DNA of 64,000 bases from Serpula lacrymans var. lacrymans S7.9 (GCF_000218685.1 NW_006763290.1:2700843-2764842), one strand, 5' to 3'; shown: positions 1 to 11,064, numbered from the stretch's first letter. A program made the numbers and translations. Notes: a model not told the origin generated them from the sequence alone.

Positions 1-480
1 CAATGAGGAGGGGAAAAGGTTGCTCCATGTTTGAAAAATGGAACAACAAGCTTTGACAACATAGAGGCGAGGCAGGGAGTGTTGAAAACAGATATGGTTT
101 GAGGGCTTTTGAAGTGGAAAACGAAGAACAGATGCTATAGATACTGCACATCAATATAAATACAATACAATAGTTGGAATAAAGGGAGTTACAACGACTA
201 CTTGATGGGCTGGCTGAATGGCCATGCTGTTTTTGTTTTTTTTGTGAGTTGTTGTTGTTGTTGCAATAAACAGTACAAAAGTAATTGAACATCAGTGCCA
301 TTGCAATAAACAGCACAAAAGTAACCACACACTAGTTAGTCAAGATAGCAAAACACAAAAATGCAACAAAAAAGCCTAGAAACCCTCTAGCAGTTGTGCA
401 TCAAGTGAATATTCCCACTGACATGCACACTTATAAATCTGTGCCCTTTTTTCTTGATGATAGTAGAATACATAGCTCCA
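1..480. other. Non-coding, AT-rich; short direct duplication
   Basis: I see no gene here. The stretch contains two nearly identical 24-nt copies of a sequence beginning TTGCAATAAACAG (about 262 and 302), 40 bp apart, differing by one base. It may be upstream sequence of the WD40-like relic that follows. Confidence 0.5.
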
Positions 481-529
481 AAGAACATGTTTGGCCTTCA
501 AAAGATATTTTCATCATACATTGATTTTT

Positions 530-1475
530 TTTCGATTGAAGGGACATACCTTGGTAATATATGCTGTTTCCATATCACAGGATGGCACTCTCCTGGCCAG
601 TGGAGGTAAGAATATCTTATTCCTCCAGATTGTATCCCTGATATTCTTCAAGGCTTTGATAGACTCAAGGTTTGGGACTTGGAGATGAAGCAATAAACAA
701 ATATATGGCGTCAAGAGTTGATCTAGTGACATTTTGATAGGGATACATTGAAGAGGGATGCATGGAGAGGCTGAAAAGTGGGGGCCAGATCACTTGTATT
801 GCTGCAAAGTTGAACAATAAAAGTGGCGTAAGAATTGTGGTAGGGATGTGTGAACACACGGTACAGGTTTTAACCTGGAATAACAATCAAATCAATTCTG
901 TAGCACCTTCCATGAAGGTTCGCCCTAAACTCCTCAGCCTTTGCCTTAAAAGTGACAACAGAAGTGTGAAAATGATGTTAATGTTAGATGGACTAATGTG
1001 AGTAGTAATTCTGCCAGGATTACTAGATGCTGATAAGTCTTCAAAGGAAGTGTGGCCATAAACCAATGGAACACCTACACTGTTACTGACAATACTCAGA
1101 ATGGGTTTTATCTATAGCAACTCAAAATTAGTGTATATATTGGAGACTATGTCATGCAGGTACCAAAGAGAATCTTTTCTAAACAAGTAGGATATGCAGA
1201 AGAAAAAACACTGGTTGTTTGTGGTAATAATCATGGTGTTTTTTTACATATTTGACTAGAGAAAAGCAGACATCTTGGGAATACTTAAACACAGAAGAGG
1301 TGAGATAGTGCGACAAGGCAGTCAACAAGAATGATGATATTGGTACTAATGTACCTCTTCTGCAGACTTGAGGCCTCGCAGATAGGACTTGCAGATAGGA
1401 CACAAATTGTTAGCACATCATCCAGCAAACAAGGAAGTGCAATAATATGTGTATGGGTAAAAACCTAGGGAAAGG
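530..1475 (+). pseudogene. WD40-repeat protein relic
   Basis: Several WD40-like blades can be read in pieces. A GH-type start with YAVSISQDGTLLASGG (about 540-606) is followed, after a possible short intron beginning GTAAGAAT, by DRLKVWDLEM (about 658-690). A further stretch from about 780 reads GGQITCIAAKLNN and VVGMCEHTVQVLTW. Around 1155-1260 there is PKRIFSKQVGYAEEKTLVVC plus NNHGVFLHI, and around 1398-1465 a final strand QIVSTSSSKQGSAIICVW. The order and spacing fit a dispersed WD40 family common in agaricomycetes. Several frame changes and stops separate the pieces, so this is a broken copy. The WD40 assignment rests on the WD and GH-type motifs; partners and function are unknown. Confidence 0.5.
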
Positions 1476-2397
1476 CTGCCTCAAATAAATGTGTATGAGA
1501 TATGTGTTTCTGGCCAATATTACTCTGAGCCATTATTATTATCATACTAAACACAACATTGTATCAACTCCTACAACACAAAGTGGGTGATGTTTACTAC
1601 AACCAATAACAATGATTTGTTCCTACTAAGCTGATTTTACACAATGTATATGAGACTAGGGACAGAAATTGGGTTCCAAATTTCAAGTGACTCAACTTCA
1701 AGACTCCGGGTAAAAGCAAAGGAGTGATATCCTGGTTAAAATTGCTAAATACAGTAATTGTGTAAAGGTATGGATTACATTGCTAGGAAGAGATACCAGC
1801 CTCCAGCAAGAAAAAAGAGGATGAATACTGTAAAAAAAACGTACAATTGAGACAATTCCCTTGGTAACAACATCAAAGCAAAATATGACTCCATTAAAGA
1901 TATGCTGAAAAAGATAGCAGGAGGAGTACCACTGGATGGGATGCCTGTAACAAAAGTGAAGGCAAAAAAGCAATAAAGGAAAGGAAAAAGAAGTATGAGA
2001 GGAATGCGCAAAAGATGGGATGGAATGTAGAAAAGGAAAGAGGAACAATTTTCTTATGAATGGTATTCCTATGAACATTGTATCACAGTCTGCAGTACAA
2101 AAACTTGTAAGGAGCTCAGTTGAAATGAATGAACAGTGGTAAAGATGAGCCATTGCAGCAGCATCTGGGAGGTAGGAACACCCCAGATGACCTAGTACAC
2201 AACAAACAGCTGCCCCATGATAGCTTGGATAATTGACATGGGTAGCGCTCTATAATTTGAGCTTGCAGTGGTTCTAGGCCTAGGTACATAGATATTGGTT
2301 TATCGTCCACAAAAAATGTACAACTAGGAGGTAGAAACCCCCCAGTCACATTGTGCAATGGTCAGGTGATGGGGACTCAGATATGTCACAGTCACAG
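1476..2397. other. No gene recognised
   Basis: No convincing coding region. The plus strand around 1780-2060 is lysine-rich when translated but broken by stops. The long open frame on the minus strand (1698-2153) is phenylalanine- and leucine-rich and looks like an antisense shadow of purine-rich DNA. Confidence 0.35.
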
Positions 2398-2731
2398 TGT
2401 TAGTTTTGGTGACTCTGCACCTAGTTGTGCTATCTATTTTCCCTTCTTTCTAAATCACTTTCCTTTTTATTCTCTTTGCTCTATTGTTTAGTATTCACTG
2501 AGCATTCTATAATTTTGCCTTTGTGGTTGATTTGTTTACCTTTGTTTACAAAACTTTGGACTAGTATTGCAGAGTCCAGTATTCCTATTCTTTAGTTACT
2601 CATACTGGACTCTAGGTACTGTACACATTCTGTACTCTCTGATAATATAGTTACTCATACTGGACTCTAGTTCTGTCCCTGTTAGCTCTCAGCAAGTGGC
2701 TAGACACTTCCCAGAAGTTCTCAATTGAACA
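2398..2731 (+). mobile_element. Solo LTR, family B (copy 1)
   Basis: The element begins TGTTAGTTTTGGTGA and ends TTGAACA. It is flanked on both sides by the 5-bp duplication CACAG (2393-2397 and 2732-2736). It shares most of its length with the copies at 14,867-15,129 and 27,197-27,461, but it is longer and more diverged and contains an internal duplication of a block reading TACTCATACTGGACTCTAG. No coding sequence is present, so it is a solo LTR left by LTR-LTR recombination. Confidence 0.85.
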
Positions 2732-2736
2732 CACAG

Positions 2737-3233
2737 TTGTGTGACAGGCCTTTCCAAAATTTAGTCATCACACATGACAGCCCATCTTGCATTTGATTGC
2801 AAGTCTAACCTTCACTATGAACTACTACCAAGATCAAGATTGAATGCTCTGCGTCTGTGGCGTTTAACACAGACGTACATTCAACACTTTCTATGGGAAT
2901 GTCAAGATACAAGTAGCAAGTAGTAAGGACCCCACTGGCACCAATAACAATAGAAACCTTTTGAAGAAGGTACAAAGCAACTAGGGGCAATATGGCCGGA
3001 CTCTCAAGCTGTTGTTTTCTCTATCAGATAAGCTTGAATTGGGTTTTTCTTTGGATGCAGCTTCACCACTTCTTTTTCTCTGATTGCTACTAGGATTTTT
3101 CTACTGTTACAAAAATTGACAAAATCTTATAATTGCAGGCATCCGAGTTATCCACTACCTTCCTAGTTGTGGTTCACAACATTTTTACACTGTGAACCTA
3201 TTGAGTCTATTCACCATAGCACTACATACTACA
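2737..3233. other. No gene recognised
   Basis: I see no coding region, repeat or RNA gene that I can support. Short open frames occur on both strands without recognisable motifs. Confidence 0.35.
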
Positions 3234-3695
3234 ATGCCAAAATGCCAAACTCCTGGATTTTGCTGCAAGTGCAATCCATGCCTCCAAGAAGGTGATCACA
3301 ATTTGTCTGGATATCCAATTGGAAGATTTCTTCTAGGATCCTCAAGAATTGCCCTCTTGGCTAGGATAAATAACCAAAAAGCTGAATCCAAGTTGGCTAC
3401 CTCCAACCTTCCTTCAGTGCCTGCTTCCTAAGTCTTGGATCTAAACACACAGTTATTTGCACTGGCTATGACTGATGAAGGCCCTGATATGCACCAGCAA
3501 AAATCTAAACTGTGGAATTCTCGCTTCAAGGCCCAAGCCAATATTGACGGTCAGATTTTCACAAGCACACCCCCTTGCCCTAATGCAATAGAAGGTCTTT
3601 CTGAGAGTCTCAGTCGTGTTTTTCTCTCAAATTTCTCCCCTCAGCATCCTGTATCAGAAAAAATGTGCCGTGAACCTCATCACAAACATGAGCAT
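3234..3695 (+). pseudogene. Cysteine-rich coding remnant, unknown
   Basis: From the ATG at 3234 one reading frame runs up to the copia LTR with a single TAA at 3429-3431. Its start has clustered cysteines (MPKCQTPGFCCKCNPCL), which could bind zinc. The part after the stop has no motif I recognise. It ends one codon before the copia 5' LTR. The coiled-coil-like remnant on the far side of copia-1 (8,690-8,976) might be the continuation of the same gene, but that is inference. Large agaricomycete DNA transposons can have C-rich N-termini; I cannot assign this one. Confidence 0.35.
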
Positions 3696-3936
3696 TGAGG
3701 GAGTATATTGAGTTCCAGTATCAACTCAACAACAGTCAGGAATTATGTTATTTGTACTCTGCACTTTTGGCATCCTACTTTAGAATTCTACATACTATAT
3801 ATACAGACTTCTCTCATAGTTGAGATCTCAGTAATTCTGTTCACGCTGAGGTATGTTCCTCTTTACTCTGTACTTGCAGACTCTTCAATTAAAAGTCATT
3901 CTGTTCACGCTCAGATCAATCTCGTGTCTCTCTACA
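3696..3936 (+). repeat. Copia-1 5' LTR
   Basis: A 241-bp LTR starting TGAGGGAG and ending CTCTCTACA. The first 170 bp or so match the 3' copy at 8,427 with a few substitutions. Internally it repeats ATTCTGTTCACGCT about 64 bp apart. Confidence 0.8.
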
Positions 3937-3954
3937 AGTTATGAGCCATCTGGT
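3937..3954 (+). other. Possible primer-binding site of copia-1
   Basis: Directly after the LTR comes AGTTATGAGCC. Its complement resembles a Met-tRNA anticodon-loop sequence (GGCTCATAAC). Drosophila copia primes from an internal fragment of initiator Met-tRNA, so a similar half-tRNA primer is plausible. This is inference from the motif and its position. Confidence 0.3.
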
Positions 3955-4012
3955 TAACAACTGATTTTGCACGCAACATAATCAACTCCTCTTCTTTTTG
4001 TTATTTTATCAG

Positions 4013-5041
4013 ATGGGCAAATATGATCACATTCCCGGTCTCACCAGTTCTGACAATTACCTTGGATGGAAACGTGTTATGTTCCTTGCCCTCTCCGGCA
4101 AGGGATACTGGCACCGTATCTCCTCTGGTCAAGACCCTTCTAAGCCTTGTGAATCTACTAGTCATTGCCCTGTTGCCGCTGATCCCCTTTGTCCCTTGGT
4201 TGCTGAATCCAAAGCTATGGATGATTGGATTATGCGCAATTTCGCTGCCAAATCCCTCATAAGTAGGAAGGTTTCCCCCACTGTTGCCAAGCTCCTTCCA
4301 GATGACATCAATCTCACTGCTTGCGACTGTTGGAACACGCTTGCCGCTCATTTTCATTGCAGTGATTCCTTTCTCCAGTTTGAGCTGCAATCTTGCATGT
4401 TGTTGCTTCATTTAAAGGATCTTGATGATGCTGAACATTTTCTGGTGGAATGGAAGGATGTGGCTCAGTGTTTCTCTGATCTTACCGTTGCTTCTTTGGC
4501 TTCCTTCTCTGCCTGTGTGGGATACTTTTGAGTGTTATTACACTCATTCCGTTCAATAGGCTTCCCATGGGATTGTTGACATTGGGGGTGTCTCCACACC
4601 TTTTGTTGTCCCTGCTTTTGATCCTTCTTTTGATCCTGTTCTCCGGAATTTCAGTTGTGAAGTCACTTGCTTGAAGGGCAAATGTATGTATCACCGCTCC
4701 GCTCCTGAGTTTGCTCATGTTGGTGTGATGCAGTCTGCAAAATTGCCCTCCTCTCAGTCTTTGCAAGCCCGCATTCACAAGAATAACCCTTCTGGCCAAC
4801 CTTGCTCGAACCCCGCCTGCACCACAGACCCACACCGCAATGGTCATGATCTCTCCCATTGTTATCAGGCTGGGGGGGGAAATGGCTGGCCAGGCTCCCT
4901 GGCTGTAATGTCCGACTGTCCCCCTCCTCCTACTGCTGCCACCCCCCCCTGTTGCCACTGCGCCTCTTGCTGCATAGGTAGCTGTGGTTTCCCCTTCTGT
5001 CTTTCCCCCTCACTTCAGGGGCCTCTCCTGTGCGATTCTTG
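4013..5041 (+). pseudogene. gag: Copia-1 Gag
   Basis: The ATG at 4013 opens MGKYDHIPGLTSSDNYLGWK, the typical start of basidiomycete copia Gag (the SDNYLxWK motif). The frame stops at 4529 and Gag resumes in another frame. From about 4,660 it carries a C-x4-C-x8-H-type knuckle (CSNPACTTDPHRNGH) followed by a C-terminal glycine run. Gag would form the particle and package RNA. The frameshifts mean it cannot be made intact. Confidence 0.75.
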
Positions 5042-5063
5042 AGAACATTCCTGCTCCTTTTTT

Positions 5064-6240
5064 TTGTCTTTCCTCTTAACCATCCTGGACTCAGGCACAA
5101 CCTCCACTCTTATCATGGATTGTTTGGTGTTCTGGTCCTATGTTGAGGATCCTTCTATCAGCATCAAGGCTGCCAATCAGGGGACACTTTCTTCCGCTGG
5201 TCACAGGGATTGCCTTGCCATTCTCACCTTGAATGGTATTTGTCATTGCCTGTGCCTTCGGGACTGCATCCATGCTCCTGGGGCATTGATGAATCTTGTT
5301 TCTGTTGGTTGCTTATTGAATAAAGGTTGGCCTTGCGTCTTTCAGGGTTCTCCAGGGTGCTACAATCTTTCCTATTGGTCTTCTTCCCTTGGTATTATCC
5401 CTATGATTGGCAATCTCTTCCATATGGATCTCAAATTCATCCCTCCCTCCACATCCTCCATGATTCTCTCTCGTCCCTCAGAGATTACCGTGTTTGCTTG
5501 TGTTGTTCAAACTCACGATCTCTGGCATGCTCGCCTTGGTCATGTTGGTGGCCCGGCTGTCTTGCGTCTGCCGCACTTTTCCACTGGTGCAAACATCACT
5601 TCTTCTCTTCCTCTTTTCACATGTGAGTTGTATGTCCTTGCCAAGCATCCTTGCCAACCTCATCCTCCGTCAAATTCTCCCCCGTCTGCTTATCTTCTCG
5701 ACCTCATTCACTCCAACCTCTGCGGGCCCTTCCCTGTGGCCACCCCCCATGGTAAGCTTTACTTCCTCATATTGTTAGACAACCACAGCAATTGGCTCTG
5801 GTTGCATCTTCTTGCTTCCAAGGGGGAGGTCCTGGGGCATTGGCATGACTTCTGTGCTTGCTTCAAGAAGCAAACGGGCCACAGCATTAAGACACTTTGT
5901 TCAAAGGCAGCGGTCTCCCTCTTGCATATTGGGGAGAAGCTGCCTTGGCTGTCTGTTATCTTTAGAACCTTAGTGAGTCGTGTGCCTTGTCTCCCGGCTA
6001 GACTCCTCATGAGATTGTTCATGGTAAAAAACCCAACATCTCCCATCTGCGTGTTTTTGAATGTCATAATTTTGTGCGCGTTCCCCCTGAGCTTCGCTCC
6101 AAGCTTGGTGCTCAGTCTTGTATTGCCCTCTTCATGGGCTATCCTCTGGACATAAAAGGCTACCGCCTTCATGATGTTTCTACTGGTACTTTTTTTACCT
6201 CTTGTGATGTAGTTTTTGATAAGAACTTGTCACCTTCTTC
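5064..6240 (+). pseudogene. pol: Copia-1 protease and integrase
   Basis: An aspartic protease motif ILDSGTTSTLIMD (about 5,085) is followed by the GAG-pre-integrase block HDLWHARLGHVGG (about 5,515) and the start of the integrase core (LLDLIHSNLCGPFPV, about 5,695, with a damaged first Asp region). After about 5,890 the core is disrupted and the middle of the DDE domain is lost. The post-integrase block RSKLGAQSCIALFMGYPLDI (about 6,092) lies in another frame. Non-functional. Confidence 0.75.
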
Positions 6241-6599
6241 TCCTCTTTCTACTTCTGCCCCTTTTTCCCCTATTCTCCCTCCTGTTCCTCCTCTTATCCT
6301 TTCTGTCTCCCATCACACTTCCTCCAGGGTTTGCACTTGCACCCAGGCTGGCTTGGCTTTTGACACTTCCATTGCTGCCTCTAATGCTGCTCGGCTTGCC
6401 CAATTGGCCTCTCATGCTTCCTCTTGCGATCCTGTTGTTGCTCCTCCGCCTCCCATCCTCAAGGAAACCCATGTCTCTTCACTTGCTGTAAACCTGTCTT
6501 CAGACAATGTTGTGGCCTCCCTCCAATTGCCAAATACGCAAACATTACCATTCACAGTGACACTTGCCAAAACCCCTTGGCTGCTGGCTACAACCTTTG

Positions 6600-8426
6600 A
6601 ATTCCTCCTGCCACTTACCATAAAGCCATTCTTTGTCCTGACAAGGCTGATTGGATCCTGGCCATAGAAAAGGAACTTTCCACAATGAAGTTAATGCACA
6701 TTTATAGTGTAGTTCCTCTGCCACCTGATTGGAAAGCCATTGGGTGTAACAATCAAGAGTTATTTACTCTGGCGCACACAGGAACACACTATAAAGAAGA
6801 TGATGGGGAGTGGTCACCCCTTAGGCTGCAGTGAGTTAGTTATGCTAGACAACAGGAGGACTCGCTGAGTCCTTCCCCATGTATTGCTCTTGTATATATA
6901 CTAAAATACATAAGGTACTGTACAGTTGTAAATAAAGTTCAAAGTCCGATGTTTAGCATGTGACTATGAAAAAGTCCGAAAATGTAAAGTAAAGTAAATG
7001 GTCACATGACTGGTCATGTGACTTGGAAAATAAAAGTAGAAGTACAAAAGTGAAGCGTAAGTAGGTGCTGGTATGTCAATTGTAACATTGGGTGTTGCTG
7101 GGTCCTTGAGTTCAAGGAAGACTTGAAGGGCGGGCCTATTTTTAAAGCCCGTCTTGTTGTGCAAGGATTCACTCAGCTCCCAGGAATTGATTTTGGGCAA
7201 ACTTTTGCCCCTGTCATAAAAGTTGTGTCAGTTCATATCATACCTGCTCTTGCTTGTATTCATGACTGAAAACTGGATACTTTTGATGCAACACGTGCTT
7301 TTCTATGGGGAAAACTTCACAAGGAAATTTACATGAGGCAACCAATTGGCTTTGAGACCGGGAATGGAGCTGGTACTCCCTCTGTCTGGCGTATGCATAA
7401 TTCCATATACGGGCTGAAACAATCCGCTTGTGAGTGGTATGACCAAGTGAGAAGTGTCATGCACTCTCTCAATTTCACGTGCTGCCCTGTGGACCAGGCT
7501 GTCCTTTTTTATCAAAACACTGACACCAAGGGCCACACAACCATTTGCATCATTGGATGGCATGTCGATGATAGACTAGGAGCTTCCAATGACCCTTTGT
7601 TTTTTAAGATTGTCAAGCGATGCATAGCTGACTGATCTGGCATACAAGACTTTGGCACCGTTTCAAGTTTATTGGTGTTCAATTCAAACGCAATCGCATT
7701 GCCCGACAACTTTGGGTGCATCAATTGGAATATATCCTTTTTCTTCTTCACAAATATGGCCTAGTTAACTGCAACCCTGTCAGTCTCCCCATGGATCCCT
7801 CTCACCCTTTCAGTTCCCCCTCCAAACTTTACAAAGAGGTTCCTGACACCAATCACAGCTATTGAACGCTTGTCAGCAAATTACTCTACCTCGCAATTTG
7901 TATCCGCCCCGGCATTGCCTTCACCTTCCATTGCCTTCCTCAACATAATATCAACCCTGGCCCCCAACATTACGCTGCAGGCAAGCATGTTCTTTGTTAT
8001 TTAAGCAGCACCCTCAATATTCGCTCCGCCTATTGCAGTGACTCTTCCGTATCTCAACTCACAGGTTATTGCAATGCAGACTGGGGCCACCATTCCTGAC
8101 GACCGACTACTTTCCATCTCGGGCTTTGTTTGGTTTTTTGCCAGGGGGTCCGTGGCACATGCTGCCAAAAAGCAAGTTACTCATGCTCTCTCTTCCACAG
8201 AAGCAAAGTACATGGCCATTACTCTGTGGATTAATTCATTCTTTTCTTTCTTACTTTTCCCTTTACTAAAATCTATCACATTACACATAGTCAACACTGG
8301 AGCAATCTTACTCTCCAAAGAAGCTTCAAACCATTCTCGTTCAAAATACATTGATGTCAAGTTACAAAACCTTTGCCTCGACTCTCTTTCTCTTGTCATG
8401 TTTCCAGCCTTTCCCTACTGTTGCAT
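6600..8426 (+). pseudogene. pol: Copia-1 reverse transcriptase and RNase H, interrupted
   Basis: RT begins at KADWILAIEKELSTM (about 6,640) and reads up to WKAIG, where a family A solo LTR (6,745-7,087) interrupts it. It resumes as CWVLEFKEDLKGRAYFKARL just after the LTR. Conserved blocks follow: DATRAFLWGKL (about 7,280), NSIYGLKQSACEWY (about 7,400) and WHVDDRLGA (about 7,558; the catalytic DD is kept). RNase H remnants read GYCNADWG (about 8,062), LSSTEAKYMAI (about 8,190) and RSKYIDVKL (about 8,340). Several stops and frameshifts separate these blocks. Confidence 0.85.
6745..7087 (-). mobile_element. Solo LTR, family A (copy 1), inside copia-1 RT
   Basis: A 343-bp element on the minus strand, TGTTACAAT... 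to ...TTACA, flanked by TTGGG on both sides (6740-6744 and 7088-7092). Removing it with one target copy restores the copia reading across the RT (WKAIG then CWVLEF), which confirms the insertion. Similar elements lie at 9,030, 28,519, 35,314 and 59,153. Confidence 0.9.
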
Positions 8427-8609
8427 TGAGGGAGTGTTGAGTTCCAGTATCAACTCGACAACAGTCAGGAATTATGTTATTTGTACTCTGCACTTTTGGC
8501 ATCCTACTTTGGAATTCTACATACTACATATACAGACTTCTCTCACAGTTGAGACCTTGGTGATTCTGTTCACGCTGAGGTATGTTCCTCTTTACTCTGT
8601 ACTTAGAGA
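8427..8609 (+). repeat. Copia-1 3' LTR, truncated
   Basis: It matches the first ~180 bp of the 5' LTR and then stops at about 8,609, before the last ~60 bp and the terminal CA. Confidence 0.8.
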
Positions 8610-8689
8610 CACAATGCCAACCATGAACTCCCTGAACTCCCATGCAAAAATATACAAAAAAAGGAGAGGAATAGGGCAACAAAACTGGC

Positions 8690-8976
8690 CGCAAAACCTC
8701 TAAACTCAATTGAATCCCATGTACACAATATTGGTGAAATGATGGGAGCTCAACAATCTGTTAATCGTTTTGGCAAAATAGGGAAACAGTTGGCAGCTCT
8801 CCGCAGGTCCTTTGAACAAGTGAATTGGGATGTGGAGTTGATGTGACAACTGAAGAAGGAAGTTGATGGGGACTTGGTTGTGCTAGAAGGGCAGTTAGCT
8901 AAAATGCATAGCAATGTGCAAGTTGAGGATTATAATCCCTTGAATTATGATTGTGGTGAGTTATCTATGCCTAACT
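8690..8976 (+). pseudogene. Coiled-coil-like coding remnant, unknown
   Basis: One frame reads about 95 codons with a single TGA at about 8,845, one C-to-T change from an Arg CGA. The peptide is heptad-like (KIGKQLAALRRSFEQVNW; LKKEVDGDLVVLEGQLAKM) and ends with YNPLNYDCGE. It starts soon after the truncated copia LTR. It may be the other half of the gene cut by copia-1 (see 3,234-3,695). I do not recognise the family with confidence. Confidence 0.35.
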
Positions 8977-9029
8977 TATATTGTTCTGTCTGGTTTACCA
9001 AGCTCTGTCCTGTCAAGGATATCAATATC

Positions 9030-9446
9030 TGTTACGATAACACAATTTTTAGACCTTTCCTTCTTTTTCATTCTCCGCTTTAACCTTGTACACTTTAGCT
9101 TTCACACATAGTGCCACGCAGCACTTCCCCTTTTGTTCAAAACTCCTCTTTCTCGTGCCGCGTTGCCTTATTCTTATTTTAGATACAACTCTCTCACACA
9201 GTGGAGCTGGTCATGCGGGCTAGGCCCCATGACATCATCAGCCACTAACTTTATCAACTGTACAGTACATAAGTACAAATACTCTGTATTAGTATATATA
9301 CCCCAATAGATCCAGGAGACTCCTCAGCAAGTCCTCCTGTTGTTAACCAACAAACTCTCTACAGCCTAAGGGGTAACCACTCCCCATTCACTACCTTTAT
9401 AGTGTGTTCCTGTGTGCGCCAGAGTAACTAACTCTTGGTTGTTACA
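9030..9446 (+). mobile_element. Solo LTR, family A (copy 2)
   Basis: 417 bp from TGTTACGATAACACAATTTT to TTGGTTGTTACA, with a perfect 5-bp duplication ATATC on each side (9025-9029, 9447-9451). It contains a TATA-like stretch near 9,290 and a conserved block ending CAGAGTAACTAACTC. With no internal region, it is a solo LTR. The parent element is not present in full in this window. Confidence 0.9.
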
Positions 9447-9704
9447 ATATCTCTCTTTCATTTCTTACTATTTATTGGACACATTTCTTAATAAGATTAA
9501 TGGCTCGCCTAACAAGTGGGCAGTTCAGGGGCAACAAGCGGGCAACCATTGGGCAATATATTTCACGACCGGCCAAAGACCTATTTTTCATTTACATTTT
9601 TAAAACACTCAAAATTAGTTGTTTTTGTTCTCTCAAAATGTTTGGCTGAAATAAGTAATTTGTATTGTGTCAGGCTATGTATCTAAAAGGTCTCATTTTG
9701 GAAT

Positions 9705-9980
9705 CACAGCAAGTATAACCAACTTTTATCACACTCATAATTGATGGAAAAGTCTGAAAGTAGGTAAAAGATTTAATTGCATTATGGACCTACAAATTGT
9801 GTGTTTTTGTTGACATATTTCCATTAATACTATATTTTGTGTGGATATGTAGAAATATATTAACAAAAATACATTATTCTGAAAAAGTCTTGTAGGTCCA
9901 AAATACAATTAGACATATTAACTACTTTCAGACTTTTTCATTGATTTTGGGTGCGACAAAATTTGGTTATGCTTGCTGTG
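9705..9980. mobile_element. Palindromic MITE, CAAGTATAACC family (copy 1)
   Basis: A 276-bp near-complete palindrome with ends CACAGCAAGTATAACC / GGTTATGCTTGCTGTG. Inner arms pair too: GACCTACA with TGTAGGTCC, and GTTGACATATTT with AAATATATTAAC. AAT flanks both sides (9702-9704 and 9981-9983), a 3-bp duplication as made by PIF/Harbinger-type transposases. A second copy lies at 51,327-51,614. It has no coding capacity. Confidence 0.75.
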
Positions 9981-10224
9981 AATGTCGAAATGTTCAAGAA
10001 CAGTATTATTATTTGCAATTACTTTCGTATCCCTTGACATTTCTAGTTTAACCCATGGGTGTTGGAACTCGTAAGGAAATAAGTATTATATTTATCATAT
10101 ATCCATAGAAAATGAAATTTGTAATGTAAGGTGGTTTAAATGTTGACTCAAATATCATTTTTTCCAACGCATTTTGACAAACATTTCGGACCAATTAAAT
10201 TCTCCTCACTGTGAAGTGCTAGTA

Positions 10225-10662
10225 CACCACGGGCATGAAAGGGTTCCAGCCAAGCCGGGAGAGGTATGATTTGTACACAAACAGCATAATTTCAGCCACC
10301 TCTGGAATACTTCAAATATTATAAATATATACTTTGTGATAGATTAACTAAAATTTTACCAATATTTTGAGAAATAGCTGTGAGGGTTCATGCCCAGTTT
10401 GAGGCTGACATGTTGCTGGTTCTTTATAAACTAGGTTGTATTAGCTGAGCTGCTGACTTTTCAAAGAACTAGCAATGTGTCAGGCACGAACCATCCCAGC
10501 TATTTCTCAAAACATTGGTAAAATTTTAGTTAATCTATCACAAAGTATATAAGTATATATTTATAATATTTGAAGTATCCCAGCCAGGTGGCTGAAATTA
10601 TGCTGTTTGTGTATGAATCATACCTCTCCCGGCTTGGCTGGAACCCTTTCATGCCCGTGGTG
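10225..10662. mobile_element. Long-arm palindromic MITE
   Basis: A 438-bp inverted repeat. The ends are CACCACGGGCATGAAAGG and its complement, and the arms are about 170 bp each (10,225-10,393 and 10,490-10,662). The centre also pairs imperfectly (CTGACATGTTGC with GCAATGTGTCAG). AGTA is found on both sides (10,221-10,224 and 10,663-10,666), a probable 4-bp target duplication. No ORF. The class is unassigned; the high arm identity suggests recent origin or gene conversion between arms. Confidence 0.8.
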
Positions 10663-10721
10663 AGTAGCGAGCATCATCTACAGTGTTCTTACCGTTTTTA
10701 CTAATGTGTTAGATAAGCGGT

Positions 10722-11009
10722 TGTGACGTTTGCGTAACGCTAACGCCCCACTGAGTATTGAACCTTTGAAAGAACTGGTGTAAGTCGTGGTTGTTTCAAG
10801 GCTACCTGTCTCTATCGATTACAGTGCTATCTATCACTACTATGTGGACAGGTTGGGGCAAACAAATAACGGCTACGAAAGGTTCATATGGAACGAAATG
10901 TTAAACGAGCGTAGGGGTTGGAATCCGCATGGAAGGAGCGTGCGTGGACAGCGAGAGACCTGTGGGGCAATCGGCAGGAATCATATTCGGGAATAGTTGG
11001 CGCGTTACA
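10722..11009 (-). repeat. Gypsy-1 3' LTR
   Basis: 288 bp. On the plus strand it starts TGTGACGTTTGCG and ends GGCGCGTTACA. It differs from the partner LTR by about seven transitions and one 11-bp tandem duplication present only in the partner. Confidence 0.93.
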
Positions 11010-11064
11010 TTCCCCTCTCCAAGGCTGGTCAACAGCCTTTCTCTCTCTCTCTCTCTCTCAAGCT
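11010..11064 (-). other. Gypsy-1 polypurine tract region
   Basis: Read on the minus strand, GGAGAGGGGAA directly abuts the 3' LTR. This is the expected plus-strand primer tract. A longer (GA)n purine run (about 11,039-11,059), seen as CT dinucleotides on the plus strand, lies 30 bp further in and could act as a second tract. Confidence 0.7.

Larger units (their letters stand above)
3696..8609 (+). mobile_element. Copia-1: degraded Ty1/copia retrotransposon
   Basis: The order LTR, Gag, protease, integrase, reverse transcriptase, RNase H, LTR on the plus strand is the Ty1/copia order (integrase before RT). The 5' LTR is 3696-3936; the 3' LTR starts at 8427 and matches it until about 8609, where similarity stops. 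No target duplication can be seen because the 3' LTR is truncated. The coding part has many frameshifts and stops, much of the integrase core is missing near 5,890-6,020, and a family A solo LTR sits inside the RT. This is an old, dead copy. Confidence 0.9.

Noticed and set aside
1698..2153. 151-codon minus-strand open frame
   Set aside because: Extreme Phe/Leu/Ser composition from purine-rich DNA on the other strand; no motif and no splice context.
6230..6472. Arg/Gly-rich minus-strand frame opposite copia-1
   Set aside because: Antisense shadow of the CT-rich copia linker after the integrase.
11039..11060. (CT)n microsatellite as an independent repeat
   Set aside because: It lies in the 3' non-coding end of gypsy-1 next to the polypurine tract and is most simply part of the element.
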